In this document: one piece after another, positions 29,082 through 37,248 of the stretch | How positions within the stretch are numbered: the first letter of the stretch is position 1 | How the letters are laid out: each line of letters begins with the position of its first letter | NCBI RefSeq assembly: GCF_018612915.1 | Contig: NZ_JAGGRL010000001.1 | Location: 658,561-722,560, forward strand | DNA: 64,000 nucleotides | Source of the DNA: Stenotrophomonas sp. ISL-67 | GTDB lineage: Bacteria; Pseudomonadota; Gammaproteobacteria; Xanthomonadales; Xanthomonadaceae | Direction of reading: 5' to 3' | Translations under genes and position numbers: made by a program | Notes under the pieces: model-generated | Database searches by the model: none | What the model was told of the DNA's origin: nothing | Seen by the model: only the letters and a program-made list of their open reading frames with translations

Positions 29082-30193
29082 TGCGCGCGCGTGCCATGCT
29101 GGGGCTGGTCGCCATGGCGATGCTGGCCGGCTGCAAGCCGGTCGCCAGTCCGGCACCGGCTGCACCGGCAGTGGATGCGGCCGCTGCCACCACCGGCCGC
29201 TCGGTGGCGACCGTGGCCGAAGCGTTCCTCACGCCGATGACGCCGGCCGACAACATCGATTCGCCGGCCAGCTGGACCAGCCCGGACGGGCAAGTGTGGT
29301 TGATCGCCACCGCCAAGGCCACCGACAAGCTGGTGGTGTACGACGGCCAGACCGGCGCGCGCCTGCGCGACGTGGGCAGTACCGGCACCGCGCCGGGCCA
29401 GTTCGACCGTCCCAACGGCATCGCCGTGGTCGACGACCTGGTGCTGATCGTGGAGCGCGACAATCATCGCGTGCAGGTGCTGCAGCTGCCGGACTTCACC
29501 CCGTTGGGCGTGTTCGCTGCCGACGATCTGCGCAAGCCTTATGGGCTGTGGGTCAATAAACAGGCCAGCGGCTACGATGTGTATGTCACCGACTCCTACG
29601 ATGCCGGTGAAGACGCGCAGGGCAATGATGTGCTGCCGCCGCTGGCTGAACTGGACAAGCGTGTGCGCCGGTATGCGCTGCAGGTGCAGGGCGGAAAGGC
29701 AAAGGCGACCCTGGCGGCCACCATCGGCGACACCAGCGAGGCCGGCGCGCTGCGCGTGGTCGAATCGATCTGGGGCGACCCGGCCAACGACCGCCTGCTG
29801 ATCGCCGAGGAAGACGAGACCTATGCCAGCGAGATCAAGGTGTACTCGCTGGAAGGCAAGTTCAGTGGCACCACCTTCGGCCGCGATGCGTTCAAGGCCC
29901 AGGCCGAGGGCGTGATGTTGCGCACCTGCGGCAACGGCGGCTGGTGGATCACCACCGAACAGGGCAAGCAGCGCAGCGTGTTCCATCTGTTCGACCGCCA
30001 CACGCTGAAGCATGTCGGCGCCTTCCAGGGCAATACCGTGGCCAACACCGATGGCATCTGGTTGAGCACGGCCGCATCGCCTCGCTTCCCGCATGGCGCG
30101 CTGTACGCCGTGCATGACGACCAGGGCGTGGTCGCTTTCGACTGGGCCAGCGTGGCCAGGCAGCTGTCGCTGCCGCTGGAGTGTGCGCCTTGA
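29081..30193 (+). CDS. Beta-propeller phytase (3-phytase family)
   Basis: 370 aa lipoprotein-like protein (lipobox LAGC, Cys about 18) with beta-propeller repeats: LIATAKATDKLVVYD, GRP-like QFDRPNGIAVVDDLVLIVER, GYDVYVTDSYDAG and RLLIAEEDETYASEIKVYS. These acidic calcium-binding sequences match the BPP phytases, which release phosphate from phytate. It follows the TonB receptor directly and precedes a phosphatase, which supports a phosphate-scavenging role. Substrate was not proven by sequence. Confidence 0.82.
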   Translation: MRARAMLGLVAMAMLAGCKPVASPAPAAPAVDAAAATTGRSVATVAEAFLTPMTPADNIDSPASWTSPDGQVWLIATAKATDKLVVYDGQTGARLRDVGSTGTAPGQFDRPNGIAVVDDLVLIVERDNHRVQVLQLPDFTPLGVFAADDLRKPYGLWVNKQASGYDVYVTDSYDAGEDAQGNDVLPPLAELDKRVRRYALQVQGGKAKATLAATIGDTSEAGALRVVESIWGDPANDRLLIAEEDETYASEIKVYSLEGKFSGTTFGRDAFKAQAEGVMLRTCGNGGWWITTEQGKQRSVFHLFDRHTLKHVGAFQGNTVANTDGIWLSTAASPRFPHGALYAVHDDQGVVAFDWASVARQLSLPLECAP

Positions 30194-31569
30194 TCCGTCC
30201 GTACCGATGTGCCGCCGCGCTGACCGTGGCGCTGCTGCTGTGCATGGGGGCGGCCTCGGCCAGCTCCGATGGCAAGGCCGAGCCGAACACCCAGGTGCCG
30301 GCAGGCAATACCCACTACGTCGCGACCGGCTTCCCGGATCGCCTTGTGGCCTCGCCGGCGCAGGATGCCGCGCGCGGTTTCGCGGTGGCCTGGCGTACCG
30401 ACGGCACGGTCAACGCGCCGGTGCTGGAGTGGGTCGTGGCCGGTGATTCGCCGGACGTCGGCACGCCCAGCCGGGTCACGGCCGTCACCACGCCGCTGAA
30501 GACCGAACTGGGCGTCTCCCACCATCACCGTGCCGACGTCGCTGGACTGGCGCCGGACACGCTGTACCTGTGGCGGGTGCAGGGCAACGGCACCTGGAGT
30601 GCGTGGAACCAGCTGCGTACCGCCGGGCGCGCCGGGCAGCCATTGACCCTGCTGTACTTCGGTGACACCCAGAACAAGAACGTCAGCCACGTCTCGCGCG
30701 TGCTTCGGGCCGGCATCAAGGCAGCGCCGGATGCGCGGTTGACCCTGTTTGCGGGTGACCTGGTCAGCGGTGGGGATGGCGTGGACGACAGCGAGTGGGG
30801 CGAGTGGTTCGCGGCCGCCGGCTGGCTGCCGCAGGAAACCGCGGTCGCTCCGGCGATCGGCAACCATGAGTACTTCGAGGAGTTCGAAGACACTCCGCAG
30901 GAACGTCGCGTGCTGGGCCGGCATTGGCCGGTGACATTCGCGCTGCCGCGCAACGGCGTGGATGCCGCAGCGACCAGCACCTACTGGTTCGACTACCAGG
31001 GCGTGCGCATCGCCGTGCTGGATGGCACCTCTGCACTGGACCTGGGCACGGCGCAGGCGCAGGCGGCGTGGCTGGACAAGGTGCTGGCCGGCAACCCGCA
31101 CCCGTGGAGCATCGTGCTGCTGCACCAGCCGTTCTATTCCCCGCGCGAGGGCCGCGAGAACGCCGAGCTGCGCGACGTGCTGCTGCCGGTAGTGCGCCGC
31201 CACAAGGTGGACCTGGTGTTGCAGGGCCATGACCACACCTACGGCCGCCGCGGCGAAGGCCAGGCCGCCACCCCGCAGTACGTGGTGACCGTGGCCGGCC
31301 CCAAGCAGTACCGGCTGTCCGACGAAGCGCGCGCAACGATGGCGCCGGTCGGCGAGGACACCCAGCTGTACCAGGTGCTCACGATCGATCCACGCCATCT
31401 GCGCTACGAAGCACGGACGGTGACCGGTCGCCTGTATGACGGCTTCGAGCTCAGCCGCAGCGCCGACGGCCACAAGCAGAAGGCCGAACTGACCGAAGGC
31501 CGCATCGCCCCCCGCGACTGCACGCGCGCGCAGACCCTGAAGGGCCGCGCCGACCGTTGCTGGGAATGA
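30181..31569 (+). CDS. Exported metallophosphoesterase (purple acid phosphatase-like)
   Basis: 462 aa protein with signal peptide (CAAALTVALLLCMGAASASS), an N-terminal FN3-like domain (about 50-160) and a calcineurin-like core with all metal motifs: YFGDTQN, FAGDLVSGG, GNHEYF, LLHQPFY and GHDHTYGRRG. The start is ambiguous: GTG 30181 overlaps phytase by 13 nt, whereas TTG 30190 has GGAG 8 nt upstream and a 4-nt overlap. The C-terminal residues are conserved in secreted phosphatases. It probably dephosphorylates products of the phytase. Confidence 0.85.
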   Translation: MCALIRPYRCAAALTVALLLCMGAASASSDGKAEPNTQVPAGNTHYVATGFPDRLVASPAQDAARGFAVAWRTDGTVNAPVLEWVVAGDSPDVGTPSRVTAVTTPLKTELGVSHHHRADVAGLAPDTLYLWRVQGNGTWSAWNQLRTAGRAGQPLTLLYFGDTQNKNVSHVSRVLRAGIKAAPDARLTLFAGDLVSGGDGVDDSEWGEWFAAAGWLPQETAVAPAIGNHEYFEEFEDTPQERRVLGRHWPVTFALPRNGVDAAATSTYWFDYQGVRIAVLDGTSALDLGTAQAQAAWLDKVLAGNPHPWSIVLLHQPFYSPREGRENAELRDVLLPVVRRHKVDLVLQGHDHTYGRRGEGQAATPQYVVTVAGPKQYRLSDEARATMAPVGEDTQLYQVLTIDPRHLRYEARTVTGRLYDGFELSRSADGHKQKAELTEGRIAPRDCTRAQTLKGRADRCWE

Positions 31570-32246
31570 CCCGGACCGACCTGCAACGTGATGCCATGAA
31601 CGCCAATCGCACCCTCCCGCTTGCCGCCTTCACCACTGCACTTCTTCTCCTGACCAGCGCCAGCCTCGCCAGCAATGCCGTGCTGCATCCGTTCCTGGCC
31701 GCGCAGCCCAAGGAAGCACCCGAGGAAGCCAACCTGGCGGTGGAAATTCCGGCCGGCAGCTTCACCAAATACGAGATCAAGGAAGACGGGCTGGTTCACG
31801 TCGACCGCTTCCAATCGATGCCGGTGGCATACCCGGCCAACTACGGCTCGATGCCGCGCACGCTGGCTGGTGACAACGACCCGCTGGATGCGCTGGTGCT
31901 CACCCGCGAACCGCTGCACCCGGGGGTGATCGTTCGCTTCCGCCCGATCGGGTACCTGAAAATGATCGACAAGGGCGAGCACGATGAGAAGGTGATCGGC
32001 GTGCCCACCGACAGGATCGACCCCACCTACGCCAACGTCCGCGACCTGCAGGACCTGCCGCTGATCGAGCGCCAGCGCATCGAGGCGTTCTTCCGGGTCT
32101 ACAAGGACCTGCCCGAAGGCCGCAACCCGGTGCAGCTCAACGGCTGGGGCAATGCCGCCGAAGCCAGGGCGGTGATCCGCGAAGCCATGCAGCGCTTCGA
32201 TGCGCAGCAACGGCCCGCCCAGCGAAGGAAAGATCATCCACCGTAA
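31566..32246 (+). CDS. ppa: Exported inorganic pyrophosphatase
   Basis: 226 aa (or 216 aa from ATG 31596) soluble family I pyrophosphatase. The catalytic signature DNDPLDAL is present, with KYEIKEDG and VIGVPTDRIDP. Unlike cytosolic Ppa it carries a signal peptide (LPLAAFTTALLLLTSASLAS). The first ATG overlaps the phosphatase stop (ATGA). An exported PPase would convert periplasmic pyrophosphate to phosphate and fits the phosphate-scavenging operon. Confidence 0.88.
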   Translation: MTRTDLQRDAMNANRTLPLAAFTTALLLLTSASLASNAVLHPFLAAQPKEAPEEANLAVEIPAGSFTKYEIKEDGLVHVDRFQSMPVAYPANYGSMPRTLAGDNDPLDALVLTREPLHPGVIVRFRPIGYLKMIDKGEHDEKVIGVPTDRIDPTYANVRDLQDLPLIERQRIEAFFRVYKDLPEGRNPVQLNGWGNAAEARAVIREAMQRFDAQQRPAQRRKDHPP

Positions 32247-32285
32247 TGACACCGCATCGGTGTCAACGCCATCCCATGCCCACCC

Positions 32286-32308
32286 GTAGAGCCACGCCCT
32301 GCGTGGCT
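32286..32308 (+). repeat. SMAG/REP palindrome (CCACGC type)
   Basis: GTAGAGCCACGCCCTGCGTG, plus strand. First of four GTAG elements in 132 bp upstream of the photolyase gene. Confidence 0.85.
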
Positions 32309-32327
32309 GCGCCATCCTGCCACCCGC

Positions 32328-32349
32328 GTAGGACACCCCATGGGTGCCC
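32328..32349 (+). repeat. SMAG/REP-like palindrome
   Basis: GTAGGACACCCCATGGGTG, plus strand; shorter and less regular palindrome. Confidence 0.65.
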
Positions 32350-32362
32350 TCGGCATCCCGGC

Positions 32363-32385
32363 AGCGGGGCAGAGCCCCGCTCTAC
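32363..32385 (-). repeat. SMAG/REP palindrome (CGGGGC type)
   Basis: Minus-strand GTAGAGCGGGGCTCTGCCCC; tandem with the next copy. Confidence 0.85.
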
Positions 32386-32394
32386 GTCCTGGGC

Positions 32395-32417
32395 AGCGGG
32401 GCAGGGCCCCGCTCTAC
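32395..32417 (-). repeat. SMAG/REP palindrome (CGGGGC type)
   Basis: Minus-strand GTAGAGCGGGGCCCTGCCCC, a near-identical tandem copy 32 bp after the previous one. Confidence 0.85.
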
Positions 32418-32492
32418 GCCGCGTGGCCGCTTGCGGAGTACCTTCACCCGGCATCGCTATCATGTGGCTCTCTTTCAGCGTGGGCGGTGCTT

Positions 32493-33902
32493 GTGTCGGT
32501 AGCTCTGATCTGGTTCCGCCGCGATCTGCGCCTCCAGGACAACCCGGCACTGCAGGCCGCGCTCGACGCGGGGCATGTTGCTGTTCCGGTCTACATCCAC
32601 GCACCGGACGAGGAAGGTGCGTGGGCGCCGGGCGCTGCATCGAACGTGTGGTTGCACCGTTCGCTGGCTGCGCTTGACGCCGATCTCCGCGCCCGAGGCT
32701 CGGCGCTGGTGCTTCGCCAAGGCCACAGCGAGGCGCAGCTGCGGGCACTGATCGCCGAAACCGGTGCCGAAGCGGTCTACTGGAACCGGAAGTACGAACC
32801 GGGCACGCAACCGCGCGACGCCCGGATCAAGCGCGAACTGCGCGAGCAGGGCATCGACGCCACCAGCTGCAACGGCAGCCTGATGTTCGAACCCTGGGAC
32901 ATCGCCACGCTGCAGGGCGGCCCGTACAAGGTATTCACCCCGTTCTGGCGCAACGCGCTGACCCGGATGAACCTGCCGACGCCGTGGGCAGCGCCGGCGG
33001 ATATGCCGGCGCACGCGGTGCAGGGCATCCCGCTGGACGCGCTGCAGCTCACCCCGCAACTGGACTGGGACCGGCAGTTCTGGGAACACTGGCAGCCCGG
33101 CGAGGCGGGAGCGCACGAGGCGTTGTCGGTGTTCATCGACGGTGCGTTGAACGGCTACCGCCAACAGCGCGACCTTCCTGACCGGGTAGGCACTTCGCTG
33201 CTGTCGCCGCACCTGCACTTCGGCGAACTATCTCCGTGGCAGATCGTGCGACGTCTGGAGACCGGGCGCAGCGCGAGCCTCGGCGCCGATATCGACGGCT
33301 ACATCCGTGAGCTGGGTTGGCGCGAGTTCTCGTACCACCTGCTGCACCATTTCCCGCAGGCGCCCGATCAGAACCTCAATCCGCGCTTTGCGCAGTTCAA
33401 CTGGGCAGCGCCGAACGAAACACAGCTGCAGGCCTGGCAACAGGGCCGAACCGGCGTGCCGATCATCGATGCCGGCCTGCGCGAGCTGTGGGCTACCGGG
33501 TACATGCATAACCGGGTGCGCATGCTCGTCGCAAGCTTCCTGTGCAAGCACCTGCGCCAGCACTGGCTGCACGGCGCGCGCTGGTTCTGGGACACACTGG
33601 TGGATGCCGACCTGGCCAACAACACCATGGGCTGGCAATGGGTAGCCGGAACCGGGGCAGATGCGGCGCCGTATTTCCGCATCTTCAATCCGGTCACCCA
33701 ATCGGAAACGTTCGATCCGCAGGCCCGTTACATCACCCGCTGGGTACCGGAACTGGCCGCGCTGCCCCTGAAGGCGCGGTTCGCGCCGTGGCAGTCACCG
33801 GCGCTGCTGGCCGAGCTGGCGCCGGGGTATCCGGCGGTGCCGCTGGTGGATCTCGCGGCGGGGCGCGAGGCCGCATTGGCCGCGTATCGGCATACCCGCT
33901 GA
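32493..33902 (+). CDS. phrB: Deoxyribodipyrimidine photo-lyase
   Basis: 469 aa light-driven repair enzyme that reverses cyclobutane pyrimidine dimers. The N-terminal antenna domain starts (GTG)SVALIWFRRDLRLQDNPAL; the C-terminal FAD domain has GWREFSYHLLHHFP, GLRELWATGYMHNRVRML and WQWVAGTGADAAPYFRIFNP, the class I CPD photolyase signature. A GTG start is assigned by family alignment (GTG 32487 is an alternative); no ATG fits. Preceded by a cluster of four GTAG repeats. Confidence 0.94.
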   Translation: MSVALIWFRRDLRLQDNPALQAALDAGHVAVPVYIHAPDEEGAWAPGAASNVWLHRSLAALDADLRARGSALVLRQGHSEAQLRALIAETGAEAVYWNRKYEPGTQPRDARIKRELREQGIDATSCNGSLMFEPWDIATLQGGPYKVFTPFWRNALTRMNLPTPWAAPADMPAHAVQGIPLDALQLTPQLDWDRQFWEHWQPGEAGAHEALSVFIDGALNGYRQQRDLPDRVGTSLLSPHLHFGELSPWQIVRRLETGRSASLGADIDGYIRELGWREFSYHLLHHFPQAPDQNLNPRFAQFNWAAPNETQLQAWQQGRTGVPIIDAGLRELWATGYMHNRVRMLVASFLCKHLRQHWLHGARWFWDTLVDADLANNTMGWQWVAGTGADAAPYFRIFNPVTQSETFDPQARYITRWVPELAALPLKARFAPWQSPALLAELAPGYPAVPLVDLAAGREAALAAYRHTR

Positions 33903-34021
33903 TGCCGCTACCTGAACGAAATGCCGAATTCGTGCGTGTTCATCATGCCGACATCGCATTTGCGTGTTTATCCTTCTGGCCGTCCGCACGCCGTCAGACC
34001 GGCAACCAAGGAGATGACACC

Positions 34022-34717
34022 ATGATCCGACCCGTAACCCGCAACGTGGCCCTGGCCCTGATGACCGCTGCCGCTTTGTCGGCCTGCGCCACCGGTGGCA
34101 CGTACGTGCAGAGCGACCCGTATGGCAACCCGACCCAGCAGCAGAGCAAGACCGGCCGCAATGCGCTGATCGGTACCGCGATCGGTGTCGCCGCCGGCCT
34201 GCTGACCGGTGACAGCGCCACCGAGCGCCGCCAGCACGCCATGGTCGGTGCGGGTATCGGTGCACTGGCCGGCGCCGGTGTCGGCGCCTATCAGAACAAG
34301 CAGGAGCGCCAGCTGCGCGAGCGCACCGCCAACACCGGTATCGACGTGCAGCGAGATGGCAACAACATCATTCTGAGCTTGCCTGATGGCGTCACCTTCG
34401 ACTTCGGCAAGTCCGCGTTGAAGCCGCAGTTCTATGGCGCGCTGAACGGCGTGGCGGGTACGCTCAACGAATACAACCAGACGATGATCGAAGTGGTCGG
34501 CCACACCGACAGCATCGGCAGCGATGCGGTGAACAACAAGCTCTCGCTGGAGCGGGCCAATTCAGTGGCCGATTACCTGCAAGGGCAGGGCGTCCAGCGC
34601 GTGCGCATGGAGACCTTGGGTGCCGGCAAGGCCTACCCGATTGCCGACAACAGCACCGATGCAGGCCGGGCAAAGAACCGCCGCGTGGAAATCCGCGTGA
34701 TTCCGTTGCAACAATAA
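34022..34717 (+). CDS. OmpA-family lipoprotein
   Basis: 231 aa lipoprotein with lipobox LSAC (Cys about 21), a glycine-zipper segment (GTAIGVAAGLLTG and MVGAGIGALAGAGVGAY, residues 57-95) and a C-terminal OmpA/MotB peptidoglycan-binding domain (VEVVGHTDSIGS, NKLSLERANSVADYL, residues 125-231). This is the YiaD/YfiB-like architecture. A strong AAGGAG site lies upstream, and a terminator at 34774 follows. Confidence 0.93.
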   Translation: MIRPVTRNVALALMTAAALSACATGGTYVQSDPYGNPTQQQSKTGRNALIGTAIGVAAGLLTGDSATERRQHAMVGAGIGALAGAGVGAYQNKQERQLRERTANTGIDVQRDGNNIILSLPDGVTFDFGKSALKPQFYGALNGVAGTLNEYNQTMIEVVGHTDSIGSDAVNNKLSLERANSVADYLQGQGVQRVRMETLGAGKAYPIADNSTDAGRAKNRRVEIRVIPLQQ

Positions 34718-34773
34718 AACGCGCGAGCGCTTTCTATAGCTGCGTTACATCACTTCGGCCTATGCAGTGCGAA

Positions 34774-34803
34774 GATGCCGCCCCAAAGGGCGGCATCTCT
34801 GTA
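34774..34803 (+). terminator. Terminator after the OmpA-like lipoprotein gene
   Basis: GATGCCGCCC-CAAA-GGGCGGCATC, a perfect 10-bp stem with a 4-nt loop (34774-34797), followed by TCTCTGTATT. The T-run is weak. Confidence 0.7.
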
Positions 34804-34825
34804 TTGCGCGTCGATACCATCCGAC

Positions 34826-34971
34826 GGTAGGGTCGGTCGCCAGACGACTGCCCGTAACGCTGCAACGTCCGGTAACGCATGGCCTCCAACGAAAGGTGCC
34901 TCTTCGTCAGAGGTACATGCGTCAAAGCGCCGATCAGCGTAATCGGCAGTCGTCTGGAGACCGACCCTACC
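34826..34971. repeat. 146-bp inverted-repeat-bounded element (GGTAGGGT ends), copy 1
   Basis: Begins GGTAGGGTCGGTCGCCAGAC and ends with its inverse; the 27-nt terminal arms (34826-34852 and 34945-34971) differ at only one position. The interior includes TCCGGTAACGCATGGCCT, which matches element copy 2 at 44380-44580 in inverse orientation. No coding potential: likely a non-autonomous mobile element or extended SMAG dimer. Confidence 0.7.
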
Positions 34972-34997
34972 GGCGAAGCGTCCCGATGGGCCCACGC

Positions 34998-36020
34998 TCA
35001 GCCGGCGGTAGCTGTCTCCAGAATCCGCTTGCCGGCTTCCTGCAGATCCGCTTCTGCTTCCTTCTGGTGCTGCTTGGCATACTTCGCGTTCGGACACTGG
35101 GCGAGCATGTAGTTGGCATCGAAGTTGAGCTTTTCCACCAGGAAATCCACGAACGCACGCACCTTCGGTGATACCAGCCGGCCACCGGCGAACACCGCGT
35201 TGAAGTCCACTTCCGGGCCGGTCCAGCCGGCCAGCACGCGCCGCACCATGCCAGATTCGATGAACGGCTTGGCCATCACATCGCCGGTGAGCAGCAGCCC
35301 TTCGCCGCAGACCAGTGCGCCGTTGAGCGCAGAGGGATCATTGGCCACCAGCAACGGATTGACCGGGAAATCGCGCAGGTCGCCGCCGTTCTCGCCCAGC
35401 TGCCAGAAGAACCGGTTGTTGTTGAGGTTGCGTGCCTTGCGCATGGCCAGGATGCGGTGGAACTGAAGTTCTTCCGGGTGCAGCGGCTCGCCGTAGCGTT
35501 CGATGTAGGCCGGGCTGGCGAACACCTGCGTGCGCAGGCTGCCGAGCTTGCGCGCCACCAGGTTGGAATCGGGCAGGGCGCCTACGCGCAGCGCCAGGTC
35601 GGCTTCGCCGGCAATCAGGTCCAGCTTCTCGTTGCCCAGGTGCATGTCCAGCTGGATCTCCGGGTACTGGGCGTGGAACTGCCCCAGCAGCGGTGCGATC
35701 CAGGTGATGCCGATCGAATAGGGCACAGTGAAGCGCAACCAGCCGCGCGGGCCGGACTGCAACTGGTTGACCGCGCCTTCGGCTTCTTCCAGCTCGCGCG
35801 CGATGCGCTGGCAATGTTCGTGGTAGACCGAGCCGGCCTCGGTCAGGCCCAGCCGGCGGGTGGTCCGGTGCAGCAGGCGTGCGCCAAGCCGCGTTTCCAG
35901 TTCCTGCACCTTGCGGCTGACAGTGGTCTTGGGCAGGCCGAGCGCGTTGGCAGCGGCGATGAAGCTGCCCTGCTCGACCACCTTGACGAAGATCAGCGTG
36001 TCGTTGAGATCGTGAGCCAT
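34998..36020 (-). CDS. smeRv: LysR-type regulator SmeRv
   Basis: 340 aa LysR-family regulator. The winged-helix N-terminus FVKVVEQGSFIAAANALGLPKTTVSRKVQELE (residues 11-42) is followed by the effector domain. It is divergent from the smeU1VWU2X efflux operon, the position of SmeRv in Stenotrophomonas maltophilia, where it controls this operon. The C-terminal ~40 residues are Lys/Gln/Glu-rich. Assignment rests on position plus family. Confidence 0.9.
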   Translation of the reverse strand: MAHDLNDTLIFVKVVEQGSFIAAANALGLPKTTVSRKVQELETRLGARLLHRTTRRLGLTEAGSVYHEHCQRIARELEEAEGAVNQLQSGPRGWLRFTVPYSIGITWIAPLLGQFHAQYPEIQLDMHLGNEKLDLIAGEADLALRVGALPDSNLVARKLGSLRTQVFASPAYIERYGEPLHPEELQFHRILAMRKARNLNNNRFFWQLGENGGDLRDFPVNPLLVANDPSALNGALVCGEGLLLTGDVMAKPFIESGMVRRVLAGWTGPEVDFNAVFAGGRLVSPKVRAFVDFLVEKLNFDANYMLAQCPNAKYAKQHQKEAEADLQEAGKRILETATAG

Positions 36021-36086
36021 GACGGAGTCCGTATCGGGGGGAGGGTAGGGTGCCCGAAAGATTGTGCCGGGTACGGGACGATTATT

Positions 36087-36129
36087 CCCCTTAATTCGGA
36101 CTAATCAAGGGGGAGTTTGAGGACTAATC
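36087..36129. promoter_or_regulatory. Likely SmeRv operator region
   Basis: CCCCTT (36087) and AAGGGG (36107) form an inverted repeat around ATTCGGACTAAT, and GGACTAATC occurs twice (36098 and 36121). LysR regulators bind such T-N11-A-type dyads between divergent genes. Binding not shown. Confidence 0.45.
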
Positions 36130-36161
36130 TGGCGCCATTCCCGAATTGGAGGACGCCAACC

Positions 36162-36389
36162 ATGTGGTTGCAGAACATTCTTGGCCGCGTCATCGGCGGC
36201 CGCACGCCCTCGCTGGACCTTGCCCTGACCGTGGAGAAGCGCCCTTCAGCCTTCTCCGGCAAGGCGTTCCGCGAGTTTACCCCGCCTGCCAACCTGCAGC
36301 GCGGTGGCAGCCTGCGCCTGGGCGCCCGCTACGGCGGTCGACTGGGTCGAATTGGGATTATCCCGACGACGGGAGTGAAAGTCCCATGA
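36162..36389 (+). CDS. 75-codon leader ORF of the smeU1VWU2X operon
   Basis: Small ORF MWLQNILGRVIGGRTPSL.. of 75 residues, preceded by TTGGAGGAC, a good ribosome site (GGAGG), 9 nt before its ATG. Its stop overlaps the smeU1 start as ATGA (36386-36389), so it is translationally coupled to the operon. It is basic (many Arg/Lys) and lacks a signal peptide or recognisable domain. Whether it makes a stable protein or works as a leader peptide cannot be told from sequence. Confidence 0.55.
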   Translation: MWLQNILGRVIGGRTPSLDLALTVEKRPSAFSGKAFREFTPPANLQRGGSLRLGARYGGRLGRIGIIPTTGVKVP

Positions 36390-37156
36390 ACGGGACACTG
36401 GCCCCCGAAGTACTGGTGCTTGGTGGCACCGGCAGCGTCGGGCAGGGCATCGTGGCTGCGCTGCTGGAGGCCGGCAGCCCGGTCCTGGTGGTCGGTCGCG
36501 ACCCGGGCCGGCTGACGGCGCTGCGTGAGCAGTTCGCCGATGAGCCGGGGCTGGAAACGCTGTTGGGCTCGCTCGCCGACGATGGTTCGGCGCTTGCGCT
36601 GGCCGAACGCATCGCGCAGCGGCCGCGCATGCTGGCGGCGGTCATCGATGTGATGGGCGGTCCCTACAACCGCGGTCGGGTCATCGACCGCAGCGGCGAC
36701 GCGCTGCTGCAGGCGCTGCAGGCCGACATGATGCCGCACGTGCACGCAGGCCGCCGCCTGCTGCCGCTGCTGCGCGGCGACGGCCACCCGCGCCGTTACG
36801 TGCTGGTTGGCAGCCCGGCCGGCTTCAAACCGTGGGCCGGCTATGGTGAGAGCTCCATCACCGGCGCCGCCACCCGCATGTACGCGCAGGTGCTGCACCA
36901 GGAAGCACAGGCACTGGGCGTGCGCGCGCAGATGCTGGAAGTGTGCAACCCGGTGTGCACCCCGACCAACGCGGCCAATGCATGCATCGAGTGGCCGAGC
37001 GCGCTGCTGGTCGGCCGCCGCGTGGTTTCCCTGCTCGACAACTGCGTCGACAACCGCGCCATCGTGCGCTGCGATACCCGCGATGCGGAACTTCCGCGTG
37101 GACTGCTGCAACTGGACCGACCCCCCACCTGGCGCGACATCGCAGGTGTCGCTTGA
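36386..37156 (+). CDS. smeU1: Short-chain dehydrogenase SmeU1
   Basis: 256 aa Rossmann-fold protein with the nucleotide motif VLGGTGSVGQG (residues 11-21). It resembles SDR/NAD-dependent epimerase-like enzymes. A canonical YxxxK is not clear, so the catalytic activity is uncertain. Substrate unknown; the gene belongs to the efflux operon, between the leader ORF and smeV (92 bp gap). Confidence 0.85.
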   Translation: MNGTLAPEVLVLGGTGSVGQGIVAALLEAGSPVLVVGRDPGRLTALREQFADEPGLETLLGSLADDGSALALAERIAQRPRMLAAVIDVMGGPYNRGRVIDRSGDALLQALQADMMPHVHAGRRLLPLLRGDGHPRRYVLVGSPAGFKPWAGYGESSITGAATRMYAQVLHQEAQALGVRAQMLEVCNPVCTPTNAANACIEWPSALLVGRRVVSLLDNCVDNRAIVRCDTRDAELPRGLLQLDRPPTWRDIAGVA

Positions 37157-37248
37157 CCTTTACCCAGGTTCAGGTCCCAGGCTACCGCCCCCAGCAGCAC
37201 AACGTGATTCTGTTTTTCTTTGACCACCCCTACGTACGGATGCATTCC

